DNA of 64,000 bases from Flavobacteriaceae bacterium (GCA_022428005.1 JAKMDI010000002.1:1-64000), one strand, 5' to 3'. Positions 54,967 through 63,906 are shown, counted from the first letter of the stretch. Notes: a model not told the origin generated them from the letters alone. Made by a program: numbers and translations.

Positions 54967-55548
54967 ATGAAAACTGTAATAATTGATTACGACGCAGGAA
55001 ACGTCAAAAGCTTAGAGTTTGCGCTAGAGCGCTTGGGGGTGTCCACGGAAATTACTGACGAAAGCACAAAAATCGCTGCGGCCGACAAAGTGATTTTTCC
55101 CGGGCAGGGAGAAGCTGCCAGTGCCATGAACAAATTGCGGTCAAAAGGATTAGATGTATTGATCCCTCAGCTAAAGCAGCCCGTTTTGGGCATCTGTTTG
55201 GGCATGCAATTGCTCTGTGAGCTGACGGAGGAAGGCGACACCACAGCCTTGGGGATACTCCCCCTTAAAGTAAGGCGCTTTCCCAATACCGTCAAAGTAC
55301 CTCAGATGGGATGGAACCAAGTCAATCACCGCCAAAAGGGAATATTTAAAGGCATAAAACAAGATTGTTATATGTATTTGGTGCATTCCTATTTTGTTCC
55401 ATTGGACAATGCCACAGTGGCGCAGAGTGACTACGCCTGCCGCTATAGCGTTGCCGTGGAGAAAGACAATTTCTACGGGGTGCAATTCCACCCCGAAAAG
55501 AGCAGTAAGGACGGACAAAAGCTTTTAGAAAATTTTTTAAATTTTTAG
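54967..55548 (+). CDS. hisH: Imidazole glycerol phosphate synthase, glutaminase subunit
   Basis: 193-residue class I glutamine amidotransferase. The nucleophile Cys is in [19 protein letters not shown]; the catalytic His and Glu are in [32 protein letters not shown] and [10 protein letters not shown] are family blocks. It supplies ammonia to HisF. One base separates it from both hisB and hisA. Confidence 0.97.
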   Translation: MKTVIIDYDAGNVKSLEFALERLGVSTEITDESTKIAAADKVIFPGQGEAASAMNKLRSKGLDVLIPQLKQPVLGICLGMQLLCELTEEGDTTALGILPLKVRRFPNTVKVPQMGWNQVNHRQKGIFKGIKQDCYMYLVHSYFVPLDNATVAQSDYACRYSVAVEKDNFYGVQFHPEKSSKDGQKLLENFLNF

Positions 55549-55549
55549 A

Positions 55550-56275
55550 ATGAGAATCATACCCGCCATAGATATCATAGAAGGAAAGTGCGTGCGCCTG
55601 ACCAAAGGCGACTACAGCACCAAAAAAATATACAACGAAGACCCCTTGGAGGTGGCAAAATCCTTTGAAGACAGCGGGATCACCCATTTGCATTTGGTAG
55701 ATCTCGACGGTGCCAAGGCCCAAAACATTGTCAACCACAAGGTGTTGGAAAAATTGGCATCCAAAACCCAGCTAAAAATTGATTTTGGAGGGGGATTAAA
55801 ATCCGATGACGATCTTAGAATCGCCTTTGAATCGGGGGCCAACCAAATCACCGGGGGCAGTATTGCCGTTAAAAATGCGGAAGTCTTTAAAAAATGGCTG
55901 TCCCAATACGGTGGCGAAAAAATCATTTTAGGGGCCGATGTAAAAGGCATGCACATTGCCGTAAACGGATGGACGGAAACCTCCGATGATGAATTGATCC
56001 CTTTTATCAAGGACTACATGCAAGAGGGGGTGCAATATGTGATCTGTACCGACATCCAAAAGGATGGGATGTTGGCAGGTCCCGCCATTGCGCTATATCA
56101 GCAATTGTTGGCCGACTGTCCCCAGCTCAAGCTGATCGCCTCTGGGGGCGTTTCTGAGGAAGCTGAGCTGCCGAAGTTGGCAGCCATAGGCTGCGAGGGT
56201 GTCATCATAGGTAAAGCGATATATGAGAATAAAATAAGCTTAAAAAGCTTGGAAAAATATATTTTAAACAACTGA
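55550..56275 (+). CDS. hisA: ProFAR isomerase
   Basis: 241-residue TIM barrel isomerising N'-ProFAR to [24 protein letters not shown] carries the catalytic Asp8; [35 protein letters not shown] (second catalytic Asp) and [13 protein letters not shown] complete the phosphate-binding sites. The codons are markedly more GC-rich than in the surrounding genes. Confidence 0.97.
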   Translation: MRIIPAIDIIEGKCVRLTKGDYSTKKIYNEDPLEVAKSFEDSGITHLHLVDLDGAKAQNIVNHKVLEKLASKTQLKIDFGGGLKSDDDLRIAFESGANQITGGSIAVKNAEVFKKWLSQYGGEKIILGADVKGMHIAVNGWTETSDDELIPFIKDYMQEGVQYVICTDIQKDGMLAGPAIALYQQLLADCPQLKLIASGGVSEEAELPKLAAIGCEGVIIGKAIYENKISLKSLEKYILNN

Positions 56276-56278
56276 TCT

Positions 56279-57040
56279 GTGCTGACCAAAAGAATCATAC
56301 CCTGTTTGGACGTAAAAGACGGAAGGACCGTAAAAGGCGTTAATTTCGTTGATCTTCGCGATGCTGGAGATCCAGTGGCATTGGCAGAACGCTATACCGA
56401 AGAGGGAGCCGACGAATTGGTGTTTTTAGACATCTCGGCGACAGAGCAAAAACGAAAAACCCTGGCAGCGCTGGTGTTGAAAGTGGCAGCGGCGTTGGAC
56501 ATCCCTTTTACCGTAGGGGGGGGAATCAGCAGTGTAGCAGATGCCAAAACCCTGCTGCGGAATGGGGCAGACAAAGTATCCATCAACTCCGCCGCCGTGC
56601 GGCGCCCTGCATTGATCAATGAACTGGCAGAAGCTTTTGGACGACAATGTGTGGTCGTGGCCATAGACGCTAAAAAAATTAAAGACCAATGGCGGGTGCA
56701 CCTGGTAGGGGGGAAGGTCCCCACAGACATTGACCTGTTTGAATGGGCGCAAGAGGCCGAAGCCCGCGGTGCAGGGGAGCTACTTTTTACCTCCATGGAC
56801 CACGACGGTACCAAAAATGGCTTTGCCAACACCGCTTTGTCAAAGCTATCTGAGCTCGTTAATATCCCCATCATCGCCTCTGGTGGGGCGGGGAACATCA
56901 GCCACTTTGCCGACAGTTTTACCCTCGGAAAAGCCGACGCTGCCTTGGCCGCCAGCGTTTTTCACTTTGGTGAAATCGCCATACCCACGCTAAAAAGTAA
57001 GTTAAAAGAAAAAAATATCGCCATTAGAATCATCTCATGA
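56279..57040 (+). CDS. hisF: Imidazole glycerol phosphate synthase, cyclase subunit
   Basis: 253-residue TIM barrel started with [23 protein letters not shown] holds the catalytic Asp11; [40 protein letters not shown] (Asp130 region) and [14 protein letters not shown] complete the active site. It partners HisH. The stop overlaps the hisIE start by four bases (ATGA). Confidence 0.97.
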   Translation: MLTKRIIPCLDVKDGRTVKGVNFVDLRDAGDPVALAERYTEEGADELVFLDISATEQKRKTLAALVLKVAAALDIPFTVGGGISSVADAKTLLRNGADKVSINSAAVRRPALINELAEAFGRQCVVVAIDAKKIKDQWRVHLVGGKVPTDIDLFEWAQEAEARGAGELLFTSMDHDGTKNGFANTALSKLSELVNIPIIASGGAGNISHFADSFTLGKADAALAASVFHFGEIAIPTLKSKLKEKNIAIRIIS

Positions 57041-57636
57041 AAACACCAAATTTTAAAAAAGACCCCAACGGACTCTTGCCCGCCATCGTTCAGGATTCAA
57101 AAACCCTCAGGGTTTTGATGTTGGGCTATATGAATGCAGAAGCCTTGGAAAAAACCCAAGCAACAGGACGCGTAACCTTTTACAGCCGTTCCAAAGGACG
57201 TTTATGGACCAAAGGGGAGGAGAGTGGTAATTTTTTAATCTTTAGCGCCTATAAGTTAGACTGCGACCAAGACGCACTCTTGGTCTATGCCCAACCCCAG
57301 GGACCTACCTGTCATACTGGTGCCGATAGCTGCTGGGAAGAGGAAAACAGCAGCCGTTATGGGTTTCTTTCCGAACTGGAAGAAACCATCGCCCAACGTA
57401 AAAATGCGGATGCCGATACCAGCTATGTCGCTTCGCTCTTTAAAAAGGGCATCAATAAAATTGCCCAAAAAGTAGGGGAGGAAGCCGTGGAAACCGTGAT
57501 TGAAGCCAAAGACGATAATTCCGAGCTTTTCCTAAACGAAAGTGCCGACTTGCTTTTTCACTACCTGATCCTGCTCCAAGCCAAAGGATTTTCCTTAAAA
57601 GACATCGAAGCGGTGTTGGAAAACCGAAAGCGGTAG
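57037..57636 (+). CDS. hisIE: Bifunctional phosphoribosyl-AMP cyclohydrolase / phosphoribosyl-ATP pyrophosphatase
   Basis: 199-residue fusion of HisI and HisE, last gene of the operon. HisI part (1-105): [59 protein letters not shown] with the zinc-binding Cys and Asp residues. HisE part (110-199): [35 protein letters not shown]. The operon thus encodes every enzyme from PRPP and ATP to histidine in the order GDCBHAF(IE). No terminator is visible directly after the stop. Confidence 0.97.
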   Translation: MKTPNFKKDPNGLLPAIVQDSKTLRVLMLGYMNAEALEKTQATGRVTFYSRSKGRLWTKGEESGNFLIFSAYKLDCDQDALLVYAQPQGPTCHTGADSCWEEENSSRYGFLSELEETIAQRKNADADTSYVASLFKKGINKIAQKVGEEAVETVIEAKDDNSELFLNESADLLFHYLILLQAKGFSLKDIEAVLENRKR

Positions 57637-57725
57637 TGAGCGGGTAAAGGACGATTAGCTTTAGTAGGTTTGTTTTGTGGGGCTTTTGTGGGGTTTGGGC
57701 TTACTATATTTATAGATGTTTGTTT

Positions 57726-57852
57726 CAACGGTCTGTATATGATTTCGGCGTGGACCAATCCGCAGGATTTGTCCAGAGTATAAATCAGCTATAACTAAGT
57801 TAGGGATTTTGTTTAAAAGTTAAAAAGTAGCGCTGAATTATAGCCATTGTTG
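57726..57852. repeat. Inverted-repeat element beside the toxin gene
   Basis: The outer ends CAACGGTCTGTATAT (57726-57740) and TTATAGCCATTGTTG (57838-57852) are imperfect inverted repeats (9 of 15 positions). Inside, GGACCAATCC-GCA-GGATTTGTCC (57752-57774) is a 10-bp hairpin with one mismatch and no T-run after it. The 225-base spacer between hisIE and the toxin gene holds no gene. As far as I remember, similar sequences ending in GCCATTGTTGGCAAC occur near mobile genes in Flavobacteriaceae; this needs a search. The integron core motifs RYYYAAC/GTTRRRY do not fit well. Confidence 0.4.
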
Positions 57853-57861
57853 GCAACTGTA

Positions 57862-58158
57862 TTATTTTAATCTGTTATCAATGTCTATTCTTTGATAGAG
57901 GATACGAATTATCTCAATTTTATTATCAACTTTATTGATTTTGTAAAATATAAAATGAGATTTCATTTTCGATCTATAATATCCCTCTCTTAAAAAACTG
58001 AAATCTATTCCAGAGTTTGGGTTCTTAAAGATATAATCAATCTCATCAAAAATTAAATTAATGTATCTGTCAGTTTGTTCAATAGACCATGTTTCGAAGG
58101 TGTAACTCCAGATTTTTTCTAAGTCTACTCCAGCTTCATTACTTAATTTGAAATTCAC
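57862..58158 (-). CDS. ParE/RelE-family toxin
   Basis: 98 residues with a GTG start directly after the stop of the antitoxin remnant (TAAGTG). LSNEAGVDLEKIWSYTFETW is the typical N-terminal helix pair of ParE toxins, IFKNPNSGIDFSFLREGYYR the middle, and KSHFIFYKINKVDNKIEIIRILYQRID the conserved beta strands (quoted in part elsewhere) ending in the RILYxRID-like signature. No frameshift or missing segment. Targets of ParE toxins are gyrase or other factors. The antitoxin upstream is truncated. Confidence 0.85.
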   Translation of the reverse strand: MNFKLSNEAGVDLEKIWSYTFETWSIEQTDRYINLIFDEIDYIFKNPNSGIDFSFLREGYYRSKMKSHFIFYKINKVDNKIEIIRILYQRIDIDNRLK

Positions 58159-58262
58159 TTATTTAGAGGCCCTAAGATGCATTTTTTTAACAAACTCACG
58201 CTTGTCAAAACTATCTGAGAAACCAGACTGTTCGCCTTTTATTAATGCCTCAAAAAAAAAAA
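58159..58262 (-). pseudogene. Truncated ParD-like antitoxin remnant
   Basis: Upstream of the toxin on the same strand, the frame EALIKGEQSGFSDSFDKRE, ending KKMHLRASK and a TAA adjacent to the toxin GTG, is the C-terminal half of a ParD-type antitoxin. There is no DNA-binding N-terminal part and no start codon: going upstream, the frame passes an 11-base run of A (58252-58262, plus strand) and a few more codons before stops (TAG, TAA). The homopolymer marks the break. The C-terminal part of ParD is the toxin-binding region, so a partial function cannot be excluded if any start is used. Confidence 0.6.
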
Positions 58263-58330
58263 CAGGGAAACTTTGTATTGAGTTTTACTAATAATTTGGG
58301 GCAAATCGTATTCTAATATACAAAAAAACC

Positions 58331-59185
58331 TTAGTATTGGACCTTATAGAGCATAGGATGGCCAATGCCTTCATCTTCACTGGTGATCCAAAAAGTATGG
58401 GCATCGATAATTTTAATGGCTTCAATTTGTTTGCCTTCTAAGGGCAGTTCTATCCGTTGCATTTTTACCTGGTCCAGCCCGTTTAAATCAAAGTCCTGGA
58501 GTATAAATAGATATTGGGTTCCATCGGCGCGATAGCCCACCAAAGCCGCGAGTTGTAGTGCTTGCTTATAATCCCCTCCAGTGATCAGCGCTTGGGCATC
58601 AAAGGACTTGATGGCGCTTAGTTGATAATCTCCGGGCTGTTTTGGAAGCAAATACAATTCGGTGGTCAGCGCTGCCCGGTTTTTTGAAAACAAAACCAAA
58701 TGGTCGTTGACTGCCATCAGGGCTTCGGCGTCATAGGGATGTTTTTTTCGTTTATTAAAATCGTCCTGTAGGGCATAGCTAAAATTGATTACCCCGACTT
58801 TCTCAAACCCCACTGCCGGATCGGTGATGATAATTTTAAGGTTTTTTCTGTTGCCAAAATTGTTTCCACTATCGCTGATGTAGAGGTAGCGATCGTCCAT
58901 GGCAATGTCCTCCCAGTCGTGGTTTTCCGCATCTTCTACAACATAGGTTTCTAACAGCGCGCCGGTTTTGGAAAACCCGTAGAGTAGGGCATCGTCTCCA
59001 GAGTCGTTGTGGGTTATCAGCTGACCGTCAAAGTATTCTAAGCCAGAAGTTTCATTTATTTTTTTGGGAAGTTGGGTGGCAAAAACTACGGTGTTATCTG
59101 TCGTGTTACTGTTGGTTTTTTTATTTTCGGAGCAGTTGCTGAACAGCAACAAAAACAACAGGCCAGGGTAGATTTTATACAACAT
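58331..59185 (-). CDS. Lipoprotein with a beta-propeller-like domain
   Basis: 284 residues. The signal LLFLLLFSNC ends in a lipobox (FSNC), so Cys18 is probably lipidated. The mature protein reads as a propeller: ETSGLEYFDGQLITHNDSGD, DWEDIAMDDRYLYISDSGNN, YDAEALMAVNDHLVLFSKN and IEAIKIIDAHTFWITSEDEG. DWEDIA with ISDSGNN recalls the esterase-like/SdiA-regulated propeller groups, but enzymatic function is unproven. It starts 2 bases after the phosphodiesterase gene and is co-transcribed with it. Confidence 0.7.
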   Translation of the reverse strand: MLYKIYPGLLFLLLFSNCSENKKTNSNTTDNTVVFATQLPKKINETSGLEYFDGQLITHNDSGDDALLYGFSKTGALLETYVVEDAENHDWEDIAMDDRYLYISDSGNNFGNRKNLKIIITDPAVGFEKVGVINFSYALQDDFNKRKKHPYDAEALMAVNDHLVLFSKNRAALTTELYLLPKQPGDYQLSAIKSFDAQALITGGDYKQALQLAALVGYRADGTQYLFILQDFDLNGLDQVKMQRIELPLEGKQIEAIKIIDAHTFWITSEDEGIGHPMLYKVQY

Positions 59186-59187
59186 TG

Positions 59188-60288
59188 TTATGGGGTAGAT
59201 ACAGAGAAGTTTAGGTATTGCTTGGCGCCAACGATGCCGTTCAACAGCGTAAAAGGAAGATCCAGGCGGGTTTTTCGGGTCAAGGTTTTTATCTGTAGGG
59301 TTTTTTCACTGTAGGGCGGGATGATAAATACGCTGCTGTCCTCATGAAAAGTATAAGGCCCCTTATAATGCAGGTGGAGTGGGGCAGCGGCGTGGTTTTT
59401 TAATTTTACTTCCCCGATAATTTCATCTTCATTATAAGAAATATTTGAGGCCGTGAGGTTGGCTTGGATAATATTTGACAATAGGGCTGCTTTTCCGATC
59501 ATCAGGTCCTTAAACCAAACCATGGTATTCCCCTGGAATAGGGCTTTTTTTATCGCTGCATTGCTGCTGTCCTCTGATAAAACAAAAGTGATGGGTCGGT
59601 GCCCCCCCTCCGGGATTTTAAATTCCCATGTGGTCAATCCGTGTATGTCGGAAGTCCCCAGCACGGTCAAATTGTTGTCCAAAGCCAGGGTTAAGGCCTC
59701 TTCAGAAAAGGTAGTGTGATTGGCAACTTCAATTCCGTGGAGTAAATTTTCCCTGATGAGTTCCTTGTGCAGGGGATCCAGCCTGGCAATGCCGTCGGGG
59801 CGTTGTCTCTCCCAGTTGGGGTGGTTCCAAAACACAAAGCCCCCTTGGTTGTTGGCTTCTACAATCGCCGCTTTGGCATCGTCGGGAAATAAGAGCTTAT
59901 TGGCGTCTTTTATAAATACAGCATTGATGTGTCCAGGGGGCATGGAACGGGTGATTTCTGCCCCTTTGATCACAGTCAGCTCACTGTTGCTGGCACGGTC
60001 GATAGCGATGTCAAAGGACCTGTTTCGGTCGGGGTGGGGGATGTCCTCCTTGTGGGGTTGGTATTCGAGGTGATCGGTGATGGAGATCAAGTCCAGTCCT
60101 TCTTTTAAGGCTTCGTCCACCCTGATATTGGGCCAAACGGAGCCGTCGGAAAAAGCCGTGTGGATGTGAAGATCCGTACTGGTCACAGCATAGCCCGCAG
60201 GGGGCTTAAAAAAAACTTGATTTTGTGCGTTTAAGAATAGCGCACAAAAGGGTAGTAGGAAGTAGCCTAATAGATATTTTAAATTCAT
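59188..60288 (-). CDS. Secreted PHP-domain phosphodiesterase (Sb-PDE family)
   Basis: 366 residues with a signal peptide (LLGYFLLPFCALFLNAQNQ). The PHP site is clear: STDLHIHTAFSDGSVWPN (HxH), LISITDHLEYQPH (DH), VIKGAEITRSMPPGHINAVF, FVFWNHPNWERQRPDG and LGTSDIHGLTTWEF supply the remaining metal ligands. The C-terminal hundred residues are a beta-sandwich (LKNHAAAPLHLHYKGPYTF). Database relatives carry the name Sb-PDE. Likely periplasmic with an organophosphate or phosphodiester substrate. Shares a transcript with the propeller lipoprotein. Confidence 0.85.
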   Translation of the reverse strand: MNLKYLLGYFLLPFCALFLNAQNQVFFKPPAGYAVTSTDLHIHTAFSDGSVWPNIRVDEALKEGLDLISITDHLEYQPHKEDIPHPDRNRSFDIAIDRASNSELTVIKGAEITRSMPPGHINAVFIKDANKLLFPDDAKAAIVEANNQGGFVFWNHPNWERQRPDGIARLDPLHKELIRENLLHGIEVANHTTFSEEALTLALDNNLTVLGTSDIHGLTTWEFKIPEGGHRPITFVLSEDSSNAAIKKALFQGNTMVWFKDLMIGKAALLSNIIQANLTASNISYNEDEIIGEVKLKNHAAAPLHLHYKGPYTFHEDSSVFIIPPYSEKTLQIKTLTRKTRLDLPFTLLNGIVGAKQYLNFSVSTP

Positions 60289-60298
60289 ATTGTTCTAT

Positions 60299-60508
60299 TT
60301 ACCAATTATTTAAATCGTGAAGCAAGGTATGCATAGAAGTGTCTAAAACTTCTTTGTAATCGTCCTCCATTTCGTCAGTGTCGGTATAAGTTATTTTTTT
60401 TCGTTTACAATAAGTTTTAAATTCTTCCCGTATAAGATACTCAATCTTTTTTTGAATATTGGCATTGTTCAATAAGCAAATTTTGTAGTGGTCAATATCG
60501 ATTTTCAT
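60299..60508 (-). CDS. Small hypothetical protein (69 aa)
   Basis: 69 residues from ATG at 60508, ending 10 bases before the phosphodiesterase start. Helical and charged: IDIDHYKICLLNNANIQKK, IEYLIREEFKTYCKRKK and DTDEMEDDYKEVLDTSMHTL. No signal, membrane helix or known motif. Composition looks like real protein, and the position suggests it is the first gene of the operon. Family unknown. Confidence 0.5.
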   Translation of the reverse strand: MKIDIDHYKICLLNNANIQKKIEYLIREEFKTYCKRKKITYTDTDEMEDDYKEVLDTSMHTLLHDLNNW

Positions 60509-60718
60509 TTTTTGTTTTAAAGAAACAGAACAATTGTTAAGTTAAAATAAAATAAATATTAAGCCTGTGTTTTTCTATTAACACACTGTAAACAAGTGCC
60601 TGAGGATAAAGCTTAAGCCTTGGTTTTTAATAAAAAAATACAGCCTCCAACACATTAATTTTGGTATTATTGACTGAAAAAACAGTAATTTGTGGGAAAG
60701 AAAACATCATTCATTACC

Positions 60719-61390
60719 ATGTCTGGAATTGATCCGCAAGTATTAAAGTTTTTTAAAACACTTTCCAAAAATAACAATCGTGATTGGTTTGAAGCCCACA
60801 AGCCTGAATTTAAGGCATTAGAAGCTGATATCAAGGGATTTGTAAAAACCATAGCGGCGGGACTTCAAGATCACGATAAAATTGAGAAAGCAAAATTATT
60901 CCGTATCTACCGTGACGTCCGCTTTTCAAAAAACAAAACCCCCTATAAAATCCATTTCGGGATGGCTTTTCATCGGGAAAAACCGGCACTGCGCGGGGGA
61001 TACTATGTCCATTTGGAACCCGATAACAGTTTTCTCGGGGTTGGATTTTGGGGGCCCAGTCCTGCGGATTTATTCCGTATCAGGAAGGAGTTAGAAGTCG
61101 ATGCGGCAGAATTCCGAGCGATTATGGCGGATCCGACGTTTAAAAGTTATTGGGGGACTTTGCAAGGAGATGAGGTCAAAACCGCCCCAAAGGGATTTAA
61201 CAAAGAACACCCCAATATCGATTTGATCAAAAAGAAACAATATACATTCCATCACCGTTTGAGCGACCAGGAGGTCTGCGATCCCAATTTTTCCAAGCTA
61301 ATAGATGATCATTTCCAAAATATTCGTCCTTATTTTGACTATATGAGTAGTGTGCTCACCACCGATCTTAATGGTGAAAGTATCCTTTAA
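60719..61390 (+). CDS. DUF2461 family protein
   Basis: 223 residues from ATG at 60719; the frame extends nine codons to a GTG at 60692. DUF2461/TIGR02453 blocks are FFKTLSKNNNRDWFEAHKPE near the start, FRIYRDVRFSKNKTPYKIHF, GGYYVHLEPDNSFLGVGFW and TAPKGFNKEHPNIDLIKKKQ. The role of the family is unknown. It is a single gene: 60509-60718 and 61391-61574 hold no other convincing gene. Confidence 0.88.
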   Translation: MSGIDPQVLKFFKTLSKNNNRDWFEAHKPEFKALEADIKGFVKTIAAGLQDHDKIEKAKLFRIYRDVRFSKNKTPYKIHFGMAFHREKPALRGGYYVHLEPDNSFLGVGFWGPSPADLFRIRKELEVDAAEFRAIMADPTFKSYWGTLQGDEVKTAPKGFNKEHPNIDLIKKKQYTFHHRLSDQEVCDPNFSKLIDDHFQNIRPYFDYMSSVLTTDLNGESIL

Positions 61391-61574
61391 TAAATTGTTG
61401 AGGCTGAGGATAACTTAAAGGCGCGGGGAGCAAACACATTGCTTTGTTCTATCTTGTAGGTAAGGCTGAAAAGTCGTTTATTATGTATTTTCTTACGCAC
61501 AAATGTCTTTATTTAGGTACGCATTCAATTCCATATCAAGAATTATACTTAATTTTATAAGCAATTAATCACTT

Positions 61575-62099
61575 ATGACCCATAAAAAACAAGCCATCCT
61601 TGACAGCGCCCAATATTTGATTGCATCGCAAGGATATGATGCGACTTCAACCCGATCTATTGCCAAAAGAGCAAAGGTTTCAGAAGGTCTTATCTTCCGA
61701 CACTTTGAAAATAAGGAGGGATTGATGCAAAGTTTATTAAAAAGGGGGGAAGTCACCATGGAAGAACCCATTTTAAATATTGAATCGTTGACCCATCCTA
61801 AAGTAATAATGAAGCACCTTATTGGTTTGCCCTTTAACCTAAATGAAGTTCAAAGGGATTTTTTGAAAATCTATTATCCATTGATGTTTAAATTTAAATA
61901 TGATCAACTCGAGTTTCTTTCCCGCATCCACGATAAAGCATTAGCTGCCTTTAAAGCACTGGATTATTCAGATCCTAATGCTGAAGCAGAAACGTTTATG
62001 ATGATATTGGAAGGCGCTTTTGTTTATATGCTGCTCGAGAAGTCCAGTCAGCCCTTTATACTGTTCGAAACCTTGTTATTAAAATACGAGTTATCTTAG
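61575..62099 (+). CDS. TetR-family transcriptional regulator
   Basis: 174 residues. The N-terminal helix-turn-helix is complete (AQYLIASQGYDATSTRSIAK, then AKVSEGLIFRHFENKEGLM); the remaining part is the helical ligand domain. Members of this family normally repress neighbouring genes. ATAAG-N10-CTTAT (61557-61576) overlaps its own start codon, and the palindrome AAGTAATTACTT lies just after it at 62114-62125, before the DUF2911-amidohydrolase-YbjQ genes. Confidence 0.92.
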   Translation: MTHKKQAILDSAQYLIASQGYDATSTRSIAKRAKVSEGLIFRHFENKEGLMQSLLKRGEVTMEEPILNIESLTHPKVIMKHLIGLPFNLNEVQRDFLKIYYPLMFKFKYDQLEFLSRIHDKALAAFKALDYSDPNAEAETFMMILEGAFVYMLLEKSSQPFILFETLLLKYELS

Positions 62100-62113
62100 A
62101 TCTTATTATATAC

Positions 62114-62125
62114 AAGTAATTACTT
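62114..62125. promoter_or_regulatory. Palindrome AAGTAATTACTT, candidate TetR operator
   Basis: A perfect 12-base palindrome 15 bases after the tetR stop. The related AAGCAATTA lies at 61559-61567, just before the tetR start codon. A -7-like TACTTTTA at 62208-62215 is the likely promoter of the downstream genes, about 80 bases away, so direct repression from this palindrome alone is not obvious. Confidence 0.3.
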
Positions 62126-62233
62126 ACTTTTTATATTACAAATCATTTTTGTTCTATAATTAATATTATGTAAAATAGAAATTTACTTAAACCAAATCTT
62201 TTTATTGTACTTTTAAGAAAAATCTACCATATC

Positions 62234-62767
62234 ATGAAAGCATTAAAAGTTATTATCGGTGCAGTGATTGGCCTTATAATCATAGCGGGCTTATTCTTTG
62301 TTTATGCACTCTACATCAATCCGACGAGCCCAAAAGGAAAAGCGAGCTATAAAAATGGAGACAAATCCATCCATGTGCGTTACTATCGCCCATTTAAAAA
62401 AGAACGTTTGATTTTTGGTGAAGCTGCTCAGGGTGCTTTAGTTCCCTATGGAACTTACTGGCGTTTGGGCGCTAATTTGACCACTAAATTGAGTACCAAT
62501 CAAGATTTAATTATTGAAGGTCGTACACTCCCCAAAGGATCTTATGGGCTCTACACCTATCCTTATGCGGACCACTGGGAGGTTTTTGTGCACAACAAAA
62601 CATGGGGCATCAGTTATAAAGAACCAGCAGCAGACGGCATTGTAATGAAGTTTAAGGTTGCTGTACAGTCATCAGAGGAAACCGTTGAGCAATTTACAAT
62701 CGATTTTGTTGAGTCCTCCCTGCGAATGCGCTGGGATACAACCAAAGTTGTAATACCGATCAATTAA
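62234..62767 (+). CDS. DUF2911 family membrane-anchored protein
   Basis: 177 residues: one N-terminal helix (IGAVIGLIIIAGLFFVYAL) and a DUF2911 domain (SIHVRYYRPFKKERLIFGEA, VPYGTYWRLGANLTTKLST, LPKGSYGLYTYPYADHWEVF and KFKVAVQSSEETVEQFTIDF). The domain is common and often multi-copy in Bacteroidota; function is unknown. TAATG overlap with the amidohydrolase gene shows coupling. Confidence 0.88.
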   Translation: MKALKVIIGAVIGLIIIAGLFFVYALYINPTSPKGKASYKNGDKSIHVRYYRPFKKERLIFGEAAQGALVPYGTYWRLGANLTTKLSTNQDLIIEGRTLPKGSYGLYTYPYADHWEVFVHNKTWGISYKEPAADGIVMKFKVAVQSSEETVEQFTIDFVESSLRMRWDTTKVVIPIN

Positions 62768-63906
62768 TGCGAAGGTTTTTTTCTCAGCTTTTTTTCCTTT
62801 TTAAAATTATTTTGGCATTGCTTTTTATTGGGGGTATTTCCTATTATATCATCGATAAAATTCAAGAAAAAAACAACCTGATGGACATAGAGGAATACAG
62901 TCCAAAATCTACCTTAATCGTCCCTGAAACTTCGATTAAGCGGGCGAAGTTCCCCTTTATCGACGTCCACAACCACCAATTTGATATGCCGCTGAAGGAC
63001 CTGTCCAAACTGACGGCGGAAATGGACAGCTTAAACATGGCGTTTATGATCAATCTCAGTGGGTTTCGGGGGTTGTATCTGCAGCAATCCCTAAAAAATG
63101 TAAAAGAAAACGCCCCTACCCGCTTTGGCTTGTTTGTTAACATCGATTTTGAAACCATAGATGAGGCTGATTTTGCTACTGAGCAAGTTGCCTTGATTGA
63201 CCAAGCGGTGCAAGACGGCGTGATGGGTCTAAAAGTGTACAAGTCACTGGGACTCACCGACCGAGATGAAAACGGGACTCGGATCGCGGTTAACGATCCC
63301 CGTTTGGACCCTATTTGGAAGGCCTGTGGGGACAATAACATTCCTGTTTTGATTCACAGTGGAGAACCCGCTTCGTTTTGGCATCCAAAAGATAAGTTTA
63401 ACGAACGCTGGTTGGAATTGCGCCAAAAACCCAACCGTTATCGCGATCCCGAAACCAATCCCTCCTTTGAGGAAGTCCTTGCGGAACAACACGACATCTT
63501 TCGGAAGCACCCCAACACCACTTTTATCAATGCGCATTTGGGATGGATGGGAAATGATTTAGACCGACTGGGCGCTCATCTTGACACCTACCCCAATGTG
63601 GTAACCGAAATTGGAGCTGTTTTGGCAGAGTTGGGCCGACAACCCAAACGCGCCCGACAGTTTTTTATCGACTATCAAGACCGGATTCTTTTTGGGAAAG
63701 ACAGCTACCGAGTCAGTGAGTATTACACCTATTTTAGAGTCTTAGAAACTGACGATGAATATTTTGACTACTACCGAAAACGACACGCCCACTGGAAAAT
63801 GTACGGCCTGGCCCTCCCCGACTCCATCTTAAAAAAACTGTATTACAAAAATGCGTTGCGTTTGTTTCCCAAAATTGATAGAACACCTTTTAAAACTGAA
63901 TTATGA
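62767..63906 (+). CDS. Membrane-anchored amidohydrolase-family protein
   Basis: 379 residues with one N-terminal helix (LFFLFKIILALLFIGGISYY). The TIM-barrel metal site is complete: FPFIDVHNHQFDMP (HxH), MGLKVYKSLGLTDRDENG (Lys), IPVLIHSGEPASFW (His), FINAHLGWMGNDLDRLG (His) and RILFGKDSYRVSEYYTYFR (Asp). It matches the amidohydrolase-2 type (PF04909), which includes decarboxylases and lactonases. Probably periplasmic or extracytoplasmic. It overlaps the following gene by four bases (ATGA). Confidence 0.88.
   Translation: MRRFFSQLFFLFKIILALLFIGGISYYIIDKIQEKNNLMDIEEYSPKSTLIVPETSIKRAKFPFIDVHNHQFDMPLKDLSKLTAEMDSLNMAFMINLSGFRGLYLQQSLKNVKENAPTRFGLFVNIDFETIDEADFATEQVALIDQAVQDGVMGLKVYKSLGLTDRDENGTRIAVNDPRLDPIWKACGDNNIPVLIHSGEPASFWHPKDKFNERWLELRQKPNRYRDPETNPSFEEVLAEQHDIFRKHPNTTFINAHLGWMGNDLDRLGAHLDTYPNVVTEIGAVLAELGRQPKRARQFFIDYQDRILFGKDSYRVSEYYTYFRVLETDDEYFDYYRKRHAHWKMYGLALPDSILKKLYYKNALRLFPKIDRTPFKTEL

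Noticed and set aside
57726-57852. Integron attC site
   Set aside because: The layout is suggestive, but RYYYAAC and GTTRRRY core sites do not fit and no integrase or cassette array is in the window; kept only as an inverted-repeat element.
60541-60616. Second small gene ending in PEDKA
   Set aside because: The frame is closed by a stop only 17 codons upstream and has no start codon; reported only as a sequence echo of the gene at 14615.
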